From contig NZ_BMRT01000001.1 in NCBI RefSeq assembly GCF_014648775.1, positions 186,001 through 250,000 on the forward strand: a stretch of 64,000 nucleotides of DNA, read 5' to 3'. A program made the position numbers and the translations under genes. The stretch comes from Streptomyces abikoensis. Its GTDB lineage: Bacteria; Actinomycetota; Actinomycetes; Streptomycetales; Streptomycetaceae. Positions 50,527-60,168 of this stretch are shown here, one piece after another. How positions within the stretch are numbered: position 1 is the first letter of the stretch; every line of letters starts with the position of its first letter. Below the pieces are notes generated by a model that was not told where the DNA came from, ran no database searches, and saw only the letters and a list, made by a program, of their open reading frames with translations.

Positions 50527-51236
50527 CTGACGCCCTGCGGACCCTGGTCCCGCCGCGCACGGACCGCCACGGCCCGCTGCCACCGCTGATGCTGCTGCTG
50601 ACGGTGGCCACCGGGGTGGTGGACGCCGTGAGCTACCTCGACCTCGGGCACGTGTTCGTGGCGAACATGACCGGCAACGTGGTCTTCCTGGGGTTCGCCC
50701 TGGCCGGGGCCCCGGGGCTGTCGGCCGTGGCCTCGCTCGTCTCGCTGGCCTCCTTCCTGGCCGGCGCGCTGGTGGGCGGGCGGCTCGGCAGCCGGACGGC
50801 GGCCCACCGCGGGCGCCTGCTGGCCCTGGCCGCCGGCGTCCAGACGGTCCTGCTGGCCGTGGCGGCCGCCGTCGCCGCGGCCGCGGACGGAGGCGCCCGC
50901 TACGCCCTGATCGTCGTGCTGGGCCTGGGCATGGGCCTGCAGAACGCCGTGGCCCGGCGGCTCGGCGTGCCCGACCTGACCACCACCGTGCTCACCCTCA
51001 CACTGACCGGCCTCGCCGCCGACTCGACGGCGGCCGGGGGCGCGGCACCGCGCCCGGGGCGCCGGATCCTCTCCGCGCTGGCGATGCTGCTCGGCGGCCT
51101 CGCGGGCGCGGCGCTGATGCTGCGCGGCCGGCCGGCCACCGCCCTGGCCCTGGCCGCACTGCTGCTCCTGGTCACCGCGCTGACCGCCCGCCGGGTCTCG
51201 GCCCCGGACGCCCACTGGGCCCCGCCGACGACCTGA
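50511..51236 (+). CDS. YoaK-like (DUF1275) membrane protein
   Basis: Seen: 241 codons from a GTG at 50511, inside the end of the DoxX gene and after GGGGAGG. Family text: VATGVVDAVSYLDLGHVFVA NMTGN (split here for length) and GLGMGLQNAVARRLGVPDLT, with about six membrane helices. These proteins are widespread inner-membrane proteins of unknown function. Translation is probably coupled to the truncated DoxX. Confidence 0.85.
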   Translation: MRALLTDALRTLVPPRTDRHGPLPPLMLLLTVATGVVDAVSYLDLGHVFVANMTGNVVFLGFALAGAPGLSAVASLVSLASFLAGALVGGRLGSRTAAHRGRLLALAAGVQTVLLAVAAAVAAAADGGARYALIVVLGLGMGLQNAVARRLGVPDLTTTVLTLTLTGLAADSTAAGGAAPRPGRRILSALAMLLGGLAGAALMLRGRPATALALAALLLLVTALTARRVSAPDAHWAPPTT

Positions 51237-51356
51237 GCAGCACCGCTGATCTGAGCGGCACCGACGACAACCAGGCGCCCCGGCGTCCCGGTTCAGCCCG
51301 TACAGCCCGTACAGGCGGACGCCGCCGAGGCGCACACGACGACCGGAAGGTCCCCG

Positions 51357-52283
51357 ATGAAACGACGCTTCGTCCGACGGCTGGTCCCGTTGGTGGCGGC
51401 GATCGCCGCGCTGACGGCGATCCCCACCGCCTCGGTGGCCCAGGGCGGCACCCCGCCGCGGCCGCCGGGCCCGCACCGGCAGTTCGCCGTCGGGCCTCAG
51501 TACGACTCCACTCACGTCTACGTCGAGCCGGGCACGGAGCAGGCGTTCGCGGCCAGTTGGGTGGCCACCTTCGGCGGGACCACGATCGGGCCGAACGCCA
51601 CTCAGGTGACACCCACGCCCAGCCGGACGCTCTCCGAGCTGATCATCTCCCCGGTGGGCACGCTGTCGGTGTTCGACTACACCACGCCCGTCCCCCACCC
51701 GTTCGGCACCGAGCGCACCGGCTGGCTGGTGACCGACCTCGACGAGGCGGTCCGCGCCGCCCGGGCCGACGGCGCGGCCGTGACCGTGGCACCGTTCGCC
51801 GACCCGATCGGGCGGGACGCCGTCGTGCAGTTCCCCGGCGGGATCAACGCCCAGCTCTACGTCCACACCACCCCGCCGTCCTATCCCGGTCTGGCGAGCG
51901 TCCCCGAGAACCGGCTCTACCTGTCACCCGACTCGGTGGGCGCCTTCCTGCGCAGCTACCTCGCCTTCACGCGGGGCCGCGTCGTCTCCGACGACCGCCG
52001 GGCCGACGGCGCCGCGATCGGGCTGCCGGGCACGACGTACCGGCTGCTGCGGCTCACCTCCGGCTTCGGCACCACGACGGTCGCCGTGACGGACGGCCAT
52101 CTGCCGCACCCCTTCGGCCGGGAACTCACCGGCTACGGAGTGCCGGACCTCGGCGCCACCCTGAAGCGGGCGGCGGGCGCCGGCGCGTCGGTGCTGTGGG
52201 GTCCGGTCCGGGCGGGCGGCCGGGACAGCGCGATGGTGCGCTTCCCTGGCGGCTACATCGCGGAGATCCACACCGACCGATGA
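51357..52283 (+). CDS. Secreted protein with two VOC (glyoxalase-like) domains
   Basis: Seen: 308 codons, ATG at 51357 after GGAAGG. The signal peptide MKRRFVRRLVPLVAAIAALT is cleaved near SVAQ-GG. Two similar halves follow. The first has YDSTHVYVEPGTEQAFAASW through VVQFPGGINAQLYVH; the second has NRLYLSPDSVGAFLRSYLAF through AMVRFPGGYIAEIH. Each ends in the strand (V/R)FPGG typical of VOC modules. Export is uncommon for glyoxalase-fold proteins. Metal ligands are plausible (HVYVE, QLYVH, EIH) but not proven. It is followed by a strong convergent terminator. Confidence 0.78.
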   Translation: MKRRFVRRLVPLVAAIAALTAIPTASVAQGGTPPRPPGPHRQFAVGPQYDSTHVYVEPGTEQAFAASWVATFGGTTIGPNATQVTPTPSRTLSELIISPVGTLSVFDYTTPVPHPFGTERTGWLVTDLDEAVRAARADGAAVTVAPFADPIGRDAVVQFPGGINAQLYVHTTPPSYPGLASVPENRLYLSPDSVGAFLRSYLAFTRGRVVSDDRRADGAAIGLPGTTYRLLRLTSGFGTTTVAVTDGHLPHPFGRELTGYGVPDLGATLKRAAGAGASVLWGPVRAGGRDSAMVRFPGGYIAEIHTDR

Positions 52284-52331
52284 CGGGGACCGGTGACGGG
52301 GACCGCTGACCGGTCATCAGTTACGGGTGCC

Positions 52332-52367
52332 CGGTGGCGGGCCGTCGTGGTCGACGGCCCGCCACCG
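52332..52367. terminator. Perfect hairpin between convergent genes
   Basis: A 16-bp perfect stem with a TGGT loop, placed between the VOC-protein stop (52283) and the AraC-regulator stop (52371). It probably terminates both strands. Confidence 0.75.
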
Positions 52368-52370
52368 CGC

Positions 52371-53420
52371 TCACACCGCGACGCCATACCCCGAACCCGG
52401 TACGGCGGCCGGTAGCGGCAGCCGTACCGCGCCCGGCATCGGCCCCGTTCCGGCACAGGCCTGCCACTCACGAGGAGAGACGCCGTACGCGGCACGGAAC
52501 GCCCTGCTGAAGTGACTGGCGCTCACGAACCCCCAGCGGCCCGCGACCGCCGCCACGGTCGCCCGGCCCGCCGTCGGGCGGGCGAGCTCGCGGCGGCACA
52601 CGTCCAGCCGCTGGCACTGGATCCAGCGGGCCACCGTCACCCCCTCGAAGCGGAAGAGCTTGTGCAAGTACCGCACCGACACGTGGTGGGCCGCGGCGAT
52701 CCGTTCCGGCGAGAGGTCCGGTTCCCCGAGGTGGCGCAGGATGTGGTCCTTCACCCGGGCCAGGGTGGCCAGGGCGGCCTCGGGTGCCTCCGGGCGGGAG
52801 CGGCCTCGGCGCTCGTGGGCGAGCACCGCGAGCAGGTCGAGCGCCGTGGTGGCGAGCCGGGAAGCCTGTCGCGGCTCCATCGAGCCGGCCGACCGGGCGA
52901 GGCACTCCAGGTAGGTGGCCACCAGCCGGGCGGTGTCGTCGCCCGTGCCGTCCCCCGTGCCGTCGCCCGTGTCGAAGGCCGTCGCGGTGAGCACCCGCAG
53001 GTCCTCCTCGGAGACCCCCACGGCCGACCGCGGCCAGTGGAAGGCCGTGAAGACGAAGGGCTCCGGCAGTTCCTTGGCGAACGGCCGCCCGGCGTCGGAG
53101 ATCGCGAAGGTGCCCGGCCGCAGCTCCACCTGGTGGCCGTCCTGGACCAGCCGTGCGGTGCCGCGGTGCTGGAGCGCCAGCGTGAGGTGGTCCTCCCCGC
53201 CGCGGGCGATCAGGCCCGCGCCGCGCTCGACCCGCTGCGGGCCGGCCCGCACTGAAGAGACCTGCAACGCGCCCAGCCGGTGGCTGGTGATCGTCGCGGG
53301 GGCGGGCGCGCTTTCCAGCAGGGCCACGTCCAGCGGGACGAAGGTGCGGGAGACGGCTTCGTGCCAGTACTCGGCGCGATCGGCGGACGGCACCTCGGCG
53401 GTGTCGAGGACGACGGACAT
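52371..53420 (-). CDS. AraC-family regulator (second of a tandem pair)
   Basis: Seen: 349 codons; the ATG at 53420 shares its A with the upstream stop (TGATG), and GGGGAG lies 5 nt before. The N-terminal half is an AraC-binding-like cupin domain (LTLALQHRGTARLVQDGHQV, ELRPGTFAISDAGRPF). The C-terminal half has two AraC helix-turn-helices (LSPERIAAAHHVSVRYLHKL and AAVAGRWGFVSASHFSRAFR). A short DGTGDGTGDDT repeat sits in the middle. It is a paralogue of the gene just upstream; co-expression could allow heterodimers (inference). Confidence 0.9.
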   Translation of the reverse strand: MSVVLDTAEVPSADRAEYWHEAVSRTFVPLDVALLESAPAPATITSHRLGALQVSSVRAGPQRVERGAGLIARGGEDHLTLALQHRGTARLVQDGHQVELRPGTFAISDAGRPFAKELPEPFVFTAFHWPRSAVGVSEEDLRVLTATAFDTGDGTGDGTGDDTARLVATYLECLARSAGSMEPRQASRLATTALDLLAVLAHERRGRSRPEAPEAALATLARVKDHILRHLGEPDLSPERIAAAHHVSVRYLHKLFRFEGVTVARWIQCQRLDVCRRELARPTAGRATVAAVAGRWGFVSASHFSRAFRAAYGVSPREWQACAGTGPMPGAVRLPLPAAVPGSGYGVAV

Positions 53421-54421
53421 CAGTGCTCCCCGAACGACTGTCGACCGGACCGGCCGGCATCGGCACTCCGGAGCGAGCGCCACTCTCGCGGCGGGACGCC
53501 GTACGCGGCGCGGAAGGCCCGGCTGAAGTGCGCCGGATCGACGAAACCCCACCGCTGGGCGACGGCCGCCACCGTCGGCGCGGCGCGGTCGCGCCGGGCG
53601 AGCTCGCGGGCGCACGCGTCCAGTCGGAGCCGCTGGATCAACCGGCTCACCGTCACCCTCTGGCCCTCGAACAGCCGGTGCAGGTAGCGCACGGAGATGT
53701 GGTGGGCGCGTGCGATCCTCTGGAGCGACAGTTCCGGGTCGCCGAGATGCTGGTCGATGTACTCCCGCACCCTGCTGACCAGGTGTTCGTTCGGGCTGCC
53801 CGGCTCGTGCGCCGCCCGGGCGTGGGACAGCTGGGCGATCAGCGCGCTGAACAGGTCGGCGACACTGCCGGCCAGCCGGTCGCCGACCGGGGCCGGGTAG
53901 GAGTGCGCGGAGGCGGCCAGGACGCCGAGGAACGGCAGGAGCACCGGTCCGCGCCCCTCCTCGGGGCCGACGGTCGTCGCCGACGCTTGCCGCAGGTCGC
54001 GTTCCGGCACGCCGAGCAGCCGACGCGGCAGGTGGAACAGGTGGGTGCGGAACCGTTCCGGGTGGTCGACGGTGTACGGGCGCGCCGTGTCGTACACGAC
54101 GAGCCCGCCCGGCGGCACCTCCGCGAGGCGCCCGTCCTGCTCCAGGACGGCACGGCCCGACACCTGGACGCCGACGCCGACCTGCGGTTCGCCCAGCGGT
54201 GCCCGGGCGATCAGCGCCGCCGTGCGGGAGAGCCGGGCGGCGTCCGCCTCCAGCGTGGAGATCCGCACGTACCCGAGCCGGTGCGACTCCACCAGCCCGT
54301 CGAACGGCCGGCCGGTGAGCGGGCGCACCTCCACCGGTACCAGTGTCCGCGACACCGCCTCGCTCCAGAAGCCCGCCTTCTCGTCGTCCACGACCGACGT
54401 GGTCGTCAACCGCACGCCCAT
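53420..54421 (-). CDS. AraC-family regulator (first of a tandem pair)
   Basis: Seen: 333 codons, ATG at 54421. Same layout as its downstream neighbour: an AraC-binding-like N-terminal domain (VSGRAVLEQDGRLAEVPPGG, LVVYDTARPY), then the two helix-turn-helices (LSLQRIARAHHISVRYLHRL and AAVAQRWGFVDPAHFSRAFR). Both proteins also start alike (FWSEAVSRTLVPVEV against YWHEAVSRTFVPLDV), supporting tandem duplication. Targets are unknown; the VOC or LAL genes on either side are candidates only by position. Confidence 0.9.
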   Translation of the reverse strand: MGVRLTTTSVVDDEKAGFWSEAVSRTLVPVEVRPLTGRPFDGLVESHRLGYVRISTLEADAARLSRTAALIARAPLGEPQVGVGVQVSGRAVLEQDGRLAEVPPGGLVVYDTARPYTVDHPERFRTHLFHLPRRLLGVPERDLRQASATTVGPEEGRGPVLLPFLGVLAASAHSYPAPVGDRLAGSVADLFSALIAQLSHARAAHEPGSPNEHLVSRVREYIDQHLGDPELSLQRIARAHHISVRYLHRLFEGQRVTVSRLIQRLRLDACARELARRDRAAPTVAAVAQRWGFVDPAHFSRAFRAAYGVPPREWRSLRSADAGRSGRQSFGEH

Positions 54422-54550
54422 CTGACCGCCCTTCCCCTGACCGTCCTTCAGCCGAAGTCCCCGCGCTCTCAGCCTGTGGCTCGGGCGCCGCGCGACATTA
54501 GGTCATCTGACTGTCGCGCTCGGGCGGCGAGGGGCGGGCGGCGAGGCAGG

Positions 54551-57277
54551 TCAGGTGCCGTCGAGGGCGTGGGCGAGGGCGGCGCGCGAGGTGATGCCGA
54601 GTTTGGGGAAGACCTTGTAGAGGTGGGCCCCGACGGTGCGGGGCGACAGCTGGAGCCGCCGGCCGATCTCCTTGTTGGTCAGACCGGTCGCGGCCAGCCG
54701 GGCGATGCGCAGTTCCTGGCCGGTCAGGCCGGACGGTCCCTCGGCCGGTCCGTCCGGCGGCAGGGTCACGGACTCGCCGGCGGCCCGCAGTTCCTCCTCG
54801 CAGCGCCGGGCCCAAGGGGCGGCCTGGAGGCGGCGGAAGGTGTGATGGGCCGCGCGCAGCGGCTCCCGGGCTCCGGGCCGGTGGCGGCGGCGCAGCCACG
54901 AGCCGTGGGCGAGCCGCAGCCGGGCGAGGTCGAACGCCCACCGCTCGGCGCCCGGGACGGCGTACGCGGCACGGTAGGCGTCGTCGGCTTCGTCGTCGGC
55001 GGTGGCCAGGGCGGTGGCGGCGGCGTACAGGAAGGCGTGCCGGCCGGAGATCTCCGCGGAGCGTGCCGTGCGCCCGGCCGCGAGGTGGGCCCGTGCCTCC
55101 TCGTGCCGGCCGGTGTGCACGGCGGCCGTCACCAGGTCGAAGACCAGCGCGTGGTGCCAGGGCGGGCCGCCCGGCAGCCGTCCGGGCGGGGTGATCTCGC
55201 AGAAGTGCGCGTACGCCTCCTCGTAGCGCTGGTGGGCGAGTGCGGCCAGACCGCGGAGGTGGGTCAGGCGGTCGAGGACGTAGCGCATCCGGGCGCGGGT
55301 GGCGGTCGGTCTGATCGCCCGTTCGATCTCCCGCAGTCCGGCCTCGTCGCCCCGGCCGGCCAGGAAGTGGGCGTGGTACTGACGGAACATCAGGGCGTTG
55401 GTGTGGTAGCCGAGTTCGTCCGCGATCTCGGCCTCGCGCAGGCTGACGGCCGCCTGGTCCCAGTGTCCGAGCAGGAAGTCCTGGTGGCACTTGGCCTTCG
55501 CGACCGAGCCCTGGGTGGCGTAGCCGTGCGGCCCGGTGAAGCGCTGCCACAGGTCGCCCTCGGGGCAGTCGAGCGCGGAAGCGGTCCACAGCAGGAGCCA
55601 GGCGGCGCCGGCCTCCTGTTCCTCGGTCAGTTGCCCGGCCACCTTCCGGAGCGCGGTGGCCGTGTCCGGGCCCGGGTCGGTCCAGGCCCGCAGACACAGC
55701 CGGCCCGCCTCGGAGACCTTCTCGCGGTGCCGTTCCAGGGCCCGCCAGGCCCAGGGGTCGTCCGTGTAGGTCGCGGCCAGGAGCAGTTTGAAGTAGGCCT
55801 GTTCGACCAGCCCGCCGAAGGTGTCGGCGCCCGGGGCGGTCAGCGTGTCGAGGGCCGTGGGCAGCAGTGCGGCGGAGGACTCGAAGTCGACGTGGTGACT
55901 CTGGTCGGCGTAGACCACCGCGTACGCGAACAGCGGGGCGACGTCCTGCGGGACTGTGCTGGTCTTCAGCTCCTCCACCAGGGCGGCGGTGTGGCGCAGT
56001 TGCCCGCCGTGGGCCGACATCACGGCCGCCCAGGTGAGTCTTCGGGCGCGGTCGCAGGAGCTGGGGCTGAGGGCGGCGGCGCGTTCGAGCAGGAGCGCGC
56101 CTTCCGCGTCGCCGCCGCGGCGGGTGAGGTCGCGGCCGGCCTCCTGGAGGCGGTGTGCGAGTTCCTCGTCGGGCAGCAGCGCGGCGGCCGCCTCGTGGGC
56201 CAGCCGTCGGGGGTCGTCCGGCGCGAGGGCTTCGGACAGGGCGCGGTGGGCCTCGCGGCGTGCGGTGCCGGAGGCCGCGGAGACGACGGCGGTGCGGACC
56301 AGGGGGTGCCGGAACACCAGTTGTCCGGCCGGGTCGAGCCGGGCCAGTCCGCCGGCCTCGACGCGTTCCAGGACCTCCCGCGCGTTGTCGTCCGCGATGG
56401 CGCGCAGCCAGCCGCCGTCGTTGAAGTCCGGGCCGGTGGCCAGCGCTCCCAGCAGGAGGAGGCGGCCGACCTCCGGTGTCACCTCTCCCAGCCGCTCGGC
56501 GAACATCCGCTCCAGCTTCCGGCCCAGGGGCAGCCGCTCGGGCAGCGGAGCGGTTCCCCGTTGCTGGCCGGTCGCGAGCTGGCGCGGAAGTTCCACCAGC
56601 GCCAGGGGGTTACCGGCCGCCTCGGCGAGGACCCGGTCCCTGGCGGGCGCCGCGAGTTCGGGGTAGCGGTGGCCCAGCAGCAGGGCCGCGTCCGTCCGGG
56701 GCAGGGCCCGCACGTCGACGGCTTCGGCCGACCAGGTCTGAGCGGCCGGCCCGTCGGGGCGGGTCGCGCCGGCGATCACCACCGGCAGTTCGGCACAGCG
56801 CCGGTGGAGGAAGGCGAAGACGGTCGCGCTCGACGAGTCGATCCAGTGCAGGTCGTCCAGGAGCAGCAGCACGGGTGCGGTGCGCACCGCCTCCTCCAGC
56901 AGCGCCAGGGCCGCGGTGCCGACCGCGAAGCCGCTGGGAGTCCCGGAGCGGACGCCGAGCGCGCTCTCCAGGGCGTCCCGCTGGTGCGCGGACAGGGCGC
57001 CGGACCGCGAGAGCTGTGCCCAGAAGGCCTGGTGGAGGGCTCCGAACGCGAGGTCCGTCTCCGCCTCCGTGCCGACCGCGCGCAGGACGGTGAATCCACG
57101 CTCGCGGGCCGCGCGTTCCGCCCAGGCCAGCAGCGTGCTCTTGCCGACTCCGGCGTCTCCGCGCAGCAGTACCGTGGAGCCGCTCGCGCCGTCCACCGCC
57201 TGGACCAGCGCCGCGGTCAGCAGCTCCGTCTCCCGCCGCCGCCCGACCAGGACCGGAACCCGCCCGTCCTCCGCCAC
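54551..57277 (-). CDS. LuxR-family ATP-binding regulator (LAL type), second copy
   Basis: Seen: 908 codons from a GTG at 57277. N-terminal ATPase with Walker A GDAGVGKST (40-48) and Walker B LLLLDDLHWIDSSS; a long helical repeat region; C-terminal LuxR helix-turn-helix (LTNKEIGRRLQLSPRTVGAH, then LYKVFPKLGITSRAALAHAL). The conserved end matches the LAL gene at 36844-39627 closely, with diverged sensor regions, so they are paralogues likely to respond to different signals. It lies upstream of and on the same strand as the AraC pair, with 129 bp between them. Confidence 0.88.
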   Translation of the reverse strand: MAEDGRVPVLVGRRRETELLTAALVQAVDGASGSTVLLRGDAGVGKSTLLAWAERAARERGFTVLRAVGTEAETDLAFGALHQAFWAQLSRSGALSAHQRDALESALGVRSGTPSGFAVGTAALALLEEAVRTAPVLLLLDDLHWIDSSSATVFAFLHRRCAELPVVIAGATRPDGPAAQTWSAEAVDVRALPRTDAALLLGHRYPELAAPARDRVLAEAAGNPLALVELPRQLATGQQRGTAPLPERLPLGRKLERMFAERLGEVTPEVGRLLLLGALATGPDFNDGGWLRAIADDNAREVLERVEAGGLARLDPAGQLVFRHPLVRTAVVSAASGTARREAHRALSEALAPDDPRRLAHEAAAALLPDEELAHRLQEAGRDLTRRGGDAEGALLLERAAALSPSSCDRARRLTWAAVMSAHGGQLRHTAALVEELKTSTVPQDVAPLFAYAVVYADQSHHVDFESSAALLPTALDTLTAPGADTFGGLVEQAYFKLLLAATYTDDPWAWRALERHREKVSEAGRLCLRAWTDPGPDTATALRKVAGQLTEEQEAGAAWLLLWTASALDCPEGDLWQRFTGPHGYATQGSVAKAKCHQDFLLGHWDQAAVSLREAEIADELGYHTNALMFRQYHAHFLAGRGDEAGLREIERAIRPTATRARMRYVLDRLTHLRGLAALAHQRYEEAYAHFCEITPPGRLPGGPPWHHALVFDLVTAAVHTGRHEEARAHLAAGRTARSAEISGRHAFLYAAATALATADDEADDAYRAAYAVPGAERWAFDLARLRLAHGSWLRRRHRPGAREPLRAAHHTFRRLQAAPWARRCEEELRAAGESVTLPPDGPAEGPSGLTGQELRIARLAATGLTNKEIGRRLQLSPRTVGAHLYKVFPKLGITSRAALAHALDGT

Positions 57278-58052
57278 CCCTCGTCCCCCCTCGGGCCGAC
57301 CGGCCCGCTCCCCGGGCGCCCAAGGCTACTGCCCGTCAGAACACCAGTGCCACGCTGGGTATGGCTTCGAACACATGCGGCGACGCGGGCGGGGCGCGAG
57401 GCACCGAGGGCCTCGCCTGCCTTCGCGATCGAGCCCCAGTGCGCTCACACCACCTTCGCACTCGCCCTGCGTGCGGCATGCCAGGCGGGAGTCTCGCCAC
57501 GGCTTCGGACGCACCCGCCACCGCGACGACCGAGGGTCCGTCTTCACCACTTCGCGCGCCTCCCCAGCCGGTTCCCCAGCTGGTTCGCCAGCCGGTTCGC
57601 CACCGGAGGAGGTTCGCGGAATCGGTCTCCTGCGTGCTCGCCCCGCAGGGTCCGCGGCCGCCGCCCTGCCGGCCGAAGAGGTCCAATGGCCCGCCACACG
57701 GCCCTGCGGCCAGTCGTGGGCGCGACCCTGGGCGTCAAAAGCGGGCAGTCAGCGGGGAGGGTGGCGGCGCCCTCGACTTCTCGATGTCGCCCTGCGAGGG
57801 GAACCGGTCAAGCCGTGCCCGGGCACACCCAGTGGGACCGCTTTGGGACCACGCGATGCGCACGCTGCCGAACGGAATCCGTTATGCCCAACCTTGCGAA
57901 GCGCTTTTTGACGGTACTTGAGACCGCGCAAGCCATCGAGGCAGCCATCAGCGCCGTCCCTGAGCCCGGGATCCCGGGGGTGCGGAATCCGCCGGGATGT
58001 CCGGAAAAAATCGATGTCCCTCCGCCGGCCGCTTCATTAGGGTCTCGGACCG
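57278..58052. other. 775-bp gene-poor region
   Basis: Open frames exist on both strands but their codon patterns change repeatedly and no protein family can be read. A short tandem motif (GGTTCGCCAGCC and variants) lies at about 57565-57605. The last 20 bp hold the AGGG site of the following kinase gene. Probably decayed or untranslated DNA. Confidence 0.55.
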
Positions 58053-58937
58053 ATGATGCATGAGAATGAGATTCCGACCGACGGCGCGCTGGTGCGGCGG
58101 CTACTCACACACCAATTCCCGCAATGGGCGGATCTGCCCATCAGCCCGGTGAACTCCGCAGGCACCGAGAACGCGATCTACCGGCTGGGCGACGAGCTTG
58201 CGGTCCGGTTGCCCCGGATGGAGGACGCTGTCGGCCAAGTGGACTTCGAGCAGGACTGGTTGCCACGGCTGGCCCCCTGCCTCCCCACTGCCGTGCCCGA
58301 GCCGATCGCCGTGGGACAACCGGGACACGGGTACCCCTTTCCGTGGGCGGTCAGCCGTTGGATCGACGGCTCGCACCCCACCACCGAGCCGGATGAGCTC
58401 CCCGACGGCCACCGGCTCGCCAGAGACCTCGGCGAGTTCGTCACAGCGCTGCGCAAGGCCGACACCACGGGGGCCCGCCCGGGCTACCGGAGCGTACCCC
58501 TGCGCACCCGCGACGCCTCCGTGCGGGAGTGGACCGCCAAGGCGGCGGACGACATCGACGCCCCCGCCCTCCTGTCCGCCTGGGAACAAGCCCTCGACCA
58601 GCCGGACTGGGACGGGCCACCCCAGTGGACACACGGCGATCTCATCCCCGGCAACATCCTCGTGGGCGACGGTCGGCTCCGAGCGGTGATCGACTTCGGC
58701 ACCGCAGGAGTGGGCGACCCCGCCTGCGATGCCATCGCCGCTTGGACGGTGCTCAGTGCGGAGACCCGGAAAACCTTCCGCGCGGCAGGAGGATTCGACG
58801 ACGCTGCCTGGGCCCGGGGACGAGGATGGGCACTCACCTTCGTCAGCGGGATCGACTATTACCGCCACACCAACCCCGCCATGGCCGAGCTGGGACGCCG
58901 CGCCGTCACCGAGGTCCTCGCAGAACCGGCCGGATGA
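58053..58937 (+). CDS. Aminoglycoside phosphotransferase-family kinase
   Basis: Seen: 294 codons; ATG at 58053 (a second ATG follows directly), with AGGG about 10 nt before. The N-lobe has NSAGTENAIYRLGDELAVRL. The catalytic loop QWTHGDLIPGNILV and the metal site AVIDFGTAGVGDPACD are intact. The pattern VNSAGTEN and RWIDG is that of the actinobacterial APH-like group often encoded alone. The substrate is unknown. It is the third APH-type gene in the window and unlike the other two in sequence. Confidence 0.88.
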   Translation: MMHENEIPTDGALVRRLLTHQFPQWADLPISPVNSAGTENAIYRLGDELAVRLPRMEDAVGQVDFEQDWLPRLAPCLPTAVPEPIAVGQPGHGYPFPWAVSRWIDGSHPTTEPDELPDGHRLARDLGEFVTALRKADTTGARPGYRSVPLRTRDASVREWTAKAADDIDAPALLSAWEQALDQPDWDGPPQWTHGDLIPGNILVGDGRLRAVIDFGTAGVGDPACDAIAAWTVLSAETRKTFRAAGGFDDAAWARGRGWALTFVSGIDYYRHTNPAMAELGRRAVTEVLAEPAG

Positions 58938-59355
58938 ACCACGCATCTGCGGCAAGGGGCATGGAGGCGTGCTCAAGGCATGCGCCTCGCAATGAAATAC
59001 CCGGTCTTGGGCAAGACAACGCTGTCCAGGTGTCTCAGCTGAATCCGCGCACCTCAGGTCAGGAGCCTGAACCACCCCGACTCATCCGGGTACCCGACAG
59101 AAGGTTGAGCGGTTCTCATCGAAGATTGGGCGGGCCGACCAGTGCGGGACGGGCAGGTCGAGCAGCTCCGGCGACGGGGCCTCCGCGAAAACCCGTTGGA
59201 GGACCACGGCGACCACTGCTACGTTTCCGGAGGCCGTGCTGGAGAACGAGGAGGTGGTACCCGTGAACGCAGTATCGACATGGGTGCTCCCCTCCGGGGT
59301 CACGGTCGGGCGATAGGTCGTCCGGGAGCGCTGTCTCTGAGCCCTCCCGAAAGGC
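58938..59355. other. Intergenic region containing the left inverted-repeat arm
   Basis: No gene is supported. The segment holds the left arm of an inverted repeat (59103-59128), after which the sequence leads without a clear promoter to the alpha/beta hydrolase gene. Confidence 0.6.
59103..59128 (+). repeat. Left arm of an imperfect inverted repeat bracketing the hydrolase gene
   Basis: GGTTGAGCGGTTCTCATCGA followed by AGATTG. Its reverse complement recurs at 60251-60286 with one substitution and a 10-bp internal duplication. The two arms enclose 1.18 kb. Confidence 0.75.
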
Positions 59356-60102
59356 ATGACCATGCACTTCACTTCTGAGCAACACCTCGACGACGGCATC
59401 CTCGAGCGCGCATTCACCCTCGGCGAGATCCCCGGCATCCTCTGGACGCCCGTATCTGCATCCACATCCGCGCCGGCGCCGCTGATCCTGCTCGGCCCCC
59501 CTCCCCTCGGGCTGCGCAAGACGTACCCCCGGCTGGCGGCCCGAGCCCGGCACGCTGCGGCGGACGGCTTCGCCACGGCCACCATCGAGCTTCCCGGAAG
59601 CGGTGACCGGCCCCGTGAGCCCGCCGCCGAGCAGGCTCTCGCCGACCTGCGCCGGGCGATGGAGACCGGCGAGCCGGTCACCGACGAGATCATCGACGCC
59701 CTCATCCTCCCCCTGGTCGACAAGGCGGTCCCGGAATGGCAGGCAGCCTTGGACGCTCTCCTGTCGCTGCCCGAGATCGGCGGCCCGGTCGGCTACTCGG
59801 GTGGAGTGATCTCCATCGGCGTCCGCCTTGCGGTGGTCGAGCCGCGCATCTCGGCTGCCGTTCTGTTCGCCGGGAGTTTCGTCCCTCGCGCCACGTTCGA
59901 GGAGGCCCGCCAGGTCACCATTCCGCTGCACGTTCTGCTGCAGTGGGACGACGAGGGGAACGACCGACAGGCGGCCCTGGACCTGTTCGACGCCTTCGGT
60001 ACCAAGGAGAAGACCCTGCACGCCAACATGGGCGGGCACACCGGCGTCCCGCAGTCCGCGGGAGACGAAGCGGGCCGATTCCTCGCCCGGCACCTGAAGT
60101 GA
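59356..60102 (+). CDS. Alpha/beta hydrolase (dienelactone-hydrolase-like esterase)
   Basis: Seen: 248 codons; the ATG at 59356 follows GAAAGG, with another in-frame ATG two codons on. Readable features: PLILLGPPPLGLRKTYPR, ATIELPGSGDRP, the nucleophile elbow VGYSGGVISIGV, the acid near LLQWDDEGND, and the catalytic His in NMGGHTGVPQ. It has no signal peptide. It is the only gene inside the inverted repeat 59103-60286 and has its own hairpin terminator, so it forms a self-contained cassette. Confidence 0.83.
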   Translation: MTMHFTSEQHLDDGILERAFTLGEIPGILWTPVSASTSAPAPLILLGPPPLGLRKTYPRLAARARHAAADGFATATIELPGSGDRPREPAAEQALADLRRAMETGEPVTDEIIDALILPLVDKAVPEWQAALDALLSLPEIGGPVGYSGGVISIGVRLAVVEPRISAAVLFAGSFVPRATFEEARQVTIPLHVLLQWDDEGNDRQAALDLFDAFGTKEKTLHANMGGHTGVPQSAGDEAGRFLARHLK

Positions 60103-60168
60103 GACCGGGCCGCCGGCCAGGCCGCACACGGTAGGCGCCGTCGGCCAGGATGCTGCTCATCGAGACGA

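Noticed and set aside
57278..58052. Plus-strand frame 57361-57921 as a gene
   Set aside because: It lacks a ribosome-binding site and steady codon pattern, and its text matches no family.
53423..58063. A 1546-codon open frame on the plus strand
   Set aside because: It runs opposite an AraC and a LAL gene whose motifs are intact on the minus strand. Its translation is Gly/Arg/Gln-rich nonsense.
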